Shown here one piece after another: positions 63,206-64,000 of a DNA stretch of 64,000 bases. Under the pieces are notes generated by a model, which was not told the DNA's origin, did no database searches, and saw only the letters and a list, made by a program, of their open reading frames with translations. The stretch spans positions 372,001 through 436,000 of the forward strand of contig NZ_QDKG01000002.1 in NCBI RefSeq assembly GCF_003076635.1, read 5' to 3'. This stretch comes from Sphingobacterium corticibacter. Its GTDB lineage: Bacteria; Bacteroidota; Bacteroidia; Sphingobacteriales; Sphingobacteriaceae. Within the stretch, counting starts at the first letter, position 1; every line of letters begins with the position of its first letter. The translations under genes and the position numbers were made by a program.

Positions 63206-64000
63206 TTATTTTAATTGATCTGCTACTACCTGATTGTGATTTTTATATTTCTCAGATGTCGATTTCGTAACGATAGATTGCTTACGCTTAAGCGTTTTAT
63301 CTATTATAGTATGAAAAACACCCCATAATATTAAATCAGCTGCAAGCACAATATTATTACTAATAAGCTGTACAGCTATGGCATTAAAGATACAAAAAAA
63401 CCCAGCAAGTGAAATAATGGTAATCATTGCTTTTTGATGAGACATGCCCAGGTCTAGAAGCTTATGATGTATATGGCTACGATCAGCACGAAAAACCGGC
63501 GTGCCTAAACGCAAACGAACGAGCATAACACGTGCAACATCCATCACAGGTACTATTAAGACGGTAAATGCTACAACAATTGCTCCTTCGGAGAAGGGTT
63601 GGATATGTGGGTTATTCATCGCGTAGCTTACGGATAAGAAAGACATCGATAAGCCAAGTGTTAGACTGCCGGAATCCCCCATAAATATCTTACGTTTTTT
63701 TCGAGAGATCCCAAATACGTTGTAGTGAAAAAACGGGATTAATAGCCCTGCTGTTATAAAGGCAAATAAGGCATGTAACCACGCTTGATTAATCATAAAT
63801 AGCGTGCCCAAAGCTAAACATCCAACTAGTACCAGGCCCGAACATAGTCCGTCGATACCGTCAATGAGGTTTATTGCGTTGATGATTAAGACGGTTATAA
63901 AAACAGTTAGCGGTACTCCTATCCAAGCAGGTATATTAGTGACAAAAAATACACCATACAAATCGTTAATCCATACACCTGAGATAGGTAAAAAACAGGC
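63206..64000 (-). CDS. Undecaprenyl-phosphate sugar-1-phosphate transferase (WecA/WbpL-like), partial
   Basis: The reading frame runs to the right edge, so the N-terminus lies outside the window; about 264 residues are visible. This membrane enzyme loads the first sugar phosphate on undecaprenyl phosphate. Motifs include PISGVWIND at the edge, NLIDGIDGLCSG, FMGDSGSLTLG and HIHHKLLDLG, matching the WecA/MraY superfamily. Multiple membrane helices alternate with these loops. It is the first visible gene of the locus in transcription order. Confidence 0.95.
   Translation of the reverse strand, partial: ACFLPISGVWINDLYGVFFVTNIPAWIGVPLTVFITVLIINAINLIDGIDGLCSGLVLVGCLALGTLFMINQAWLHALFAFITAGLLIPFFHYNVFGISRKKRKIFMGDSGSLTLGLSMSFLSVSYAMNNPHIQPFSEGAIVVAFTVLIVPVMDVARVMLVRLRLGTPVFRADRSHIHHKLLDLGMSHQKAMITIISLAGFFCIFNAIAVQLISNNIVLAADLILWGVFHTIIDKTLKRKQSIVTKSTSEKYKNHNQVVADQLK

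Overview
The window is a stretch of Bacteroidota chromosome, most likely from a Sphingobacteriaceae-type bacterium (Sphingobacterium or a close relative; inferred from protein character, not from a search). Pointers are the gliding lipoprotein GldH, the RicT/PSP1 protein next to holB, Bacteroidota-type Wza/Wzc, TAnnTTTG-like promoter elements and the near absence of Shine-Dalgarno sequences. All genes are bacterial housekeeping or surface-polysaccharide genes. I see no rRNA, tRNA, insertion sequence, prophage or CRISPR array.

1-13.9 kb holds core genes: a phosphohexomutase (cut by the window edge), a Nudix hydrolase, surE, a lipoprotein amidase, the nadD-gmk-yicC run, a DedA protein, dnaN, and the forward run holB-ricT-gldH-lpxK. 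13.9-20.2 kb holds a periplasmic GH3 beta-glucosidase, dnaA with a clear terminator, and dxs. 20.3-24.8 kb is a leucine/acyl-CoA degradation cluster: crotonase, HMG-CoA lyase-like protein and acyl-CoA dehydrogenase, divergent from a methylcrotonyl-CoA carboxylase beta subunit. 25-35.9 kb holds thiL, nadA, nadB, a gamma-carbonic anhydrase, an Ig-like lipoprotein, mnmG, an Uup-like ABC-F ATPase and apaG.

Two replication-related sites stand out. The 481-bp nadA/nadB gap carries three exact TTATCCACA DnaA boxes within 77 bp, several one-mismatch boxes and very AT-rich flanks, and is the best oriC candidate. About 6 kb away, the 55-bp gap between mnmG and the ABC-F gene holds two parS-like 16-mers arranged as a perfect 17-bp inverted repeat. 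With dnaA, dnaN and mnmG nearby, this looks like the origin region of the chromosome.

36.4 kb to the right edge is one long minus-strand surface-polysaccharide locus. Read in the direction of transcription it begins with a WecA/WbpL-like initiating transferase (cut by the edge) and a 4-ketoreductase-like epimerase. An ABC exporter or flippase and a dTDP-3-amino-3,6-dideoxyhexose set (two FdtA-like ketoisomerases, acetyltransferase, aminotransferase) follow. Then come wecB, about ten glycosyltransferases and a Wzy-like polymerase. It ends with an unusual compact operon: an S26-like peptidase, a PqqD-family peptide-binding protein, a nucleotidyltransferase, an ABC exporter and an HPr-kinase-like P-loop kinase, running directly into wza and wzc. 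That five-gene module resembles the accessory part of a RiPP (lasso-peptide-like) pathway but has no recognisable precursor or cyclase. It is the strongest candidate here for an undescribed system.
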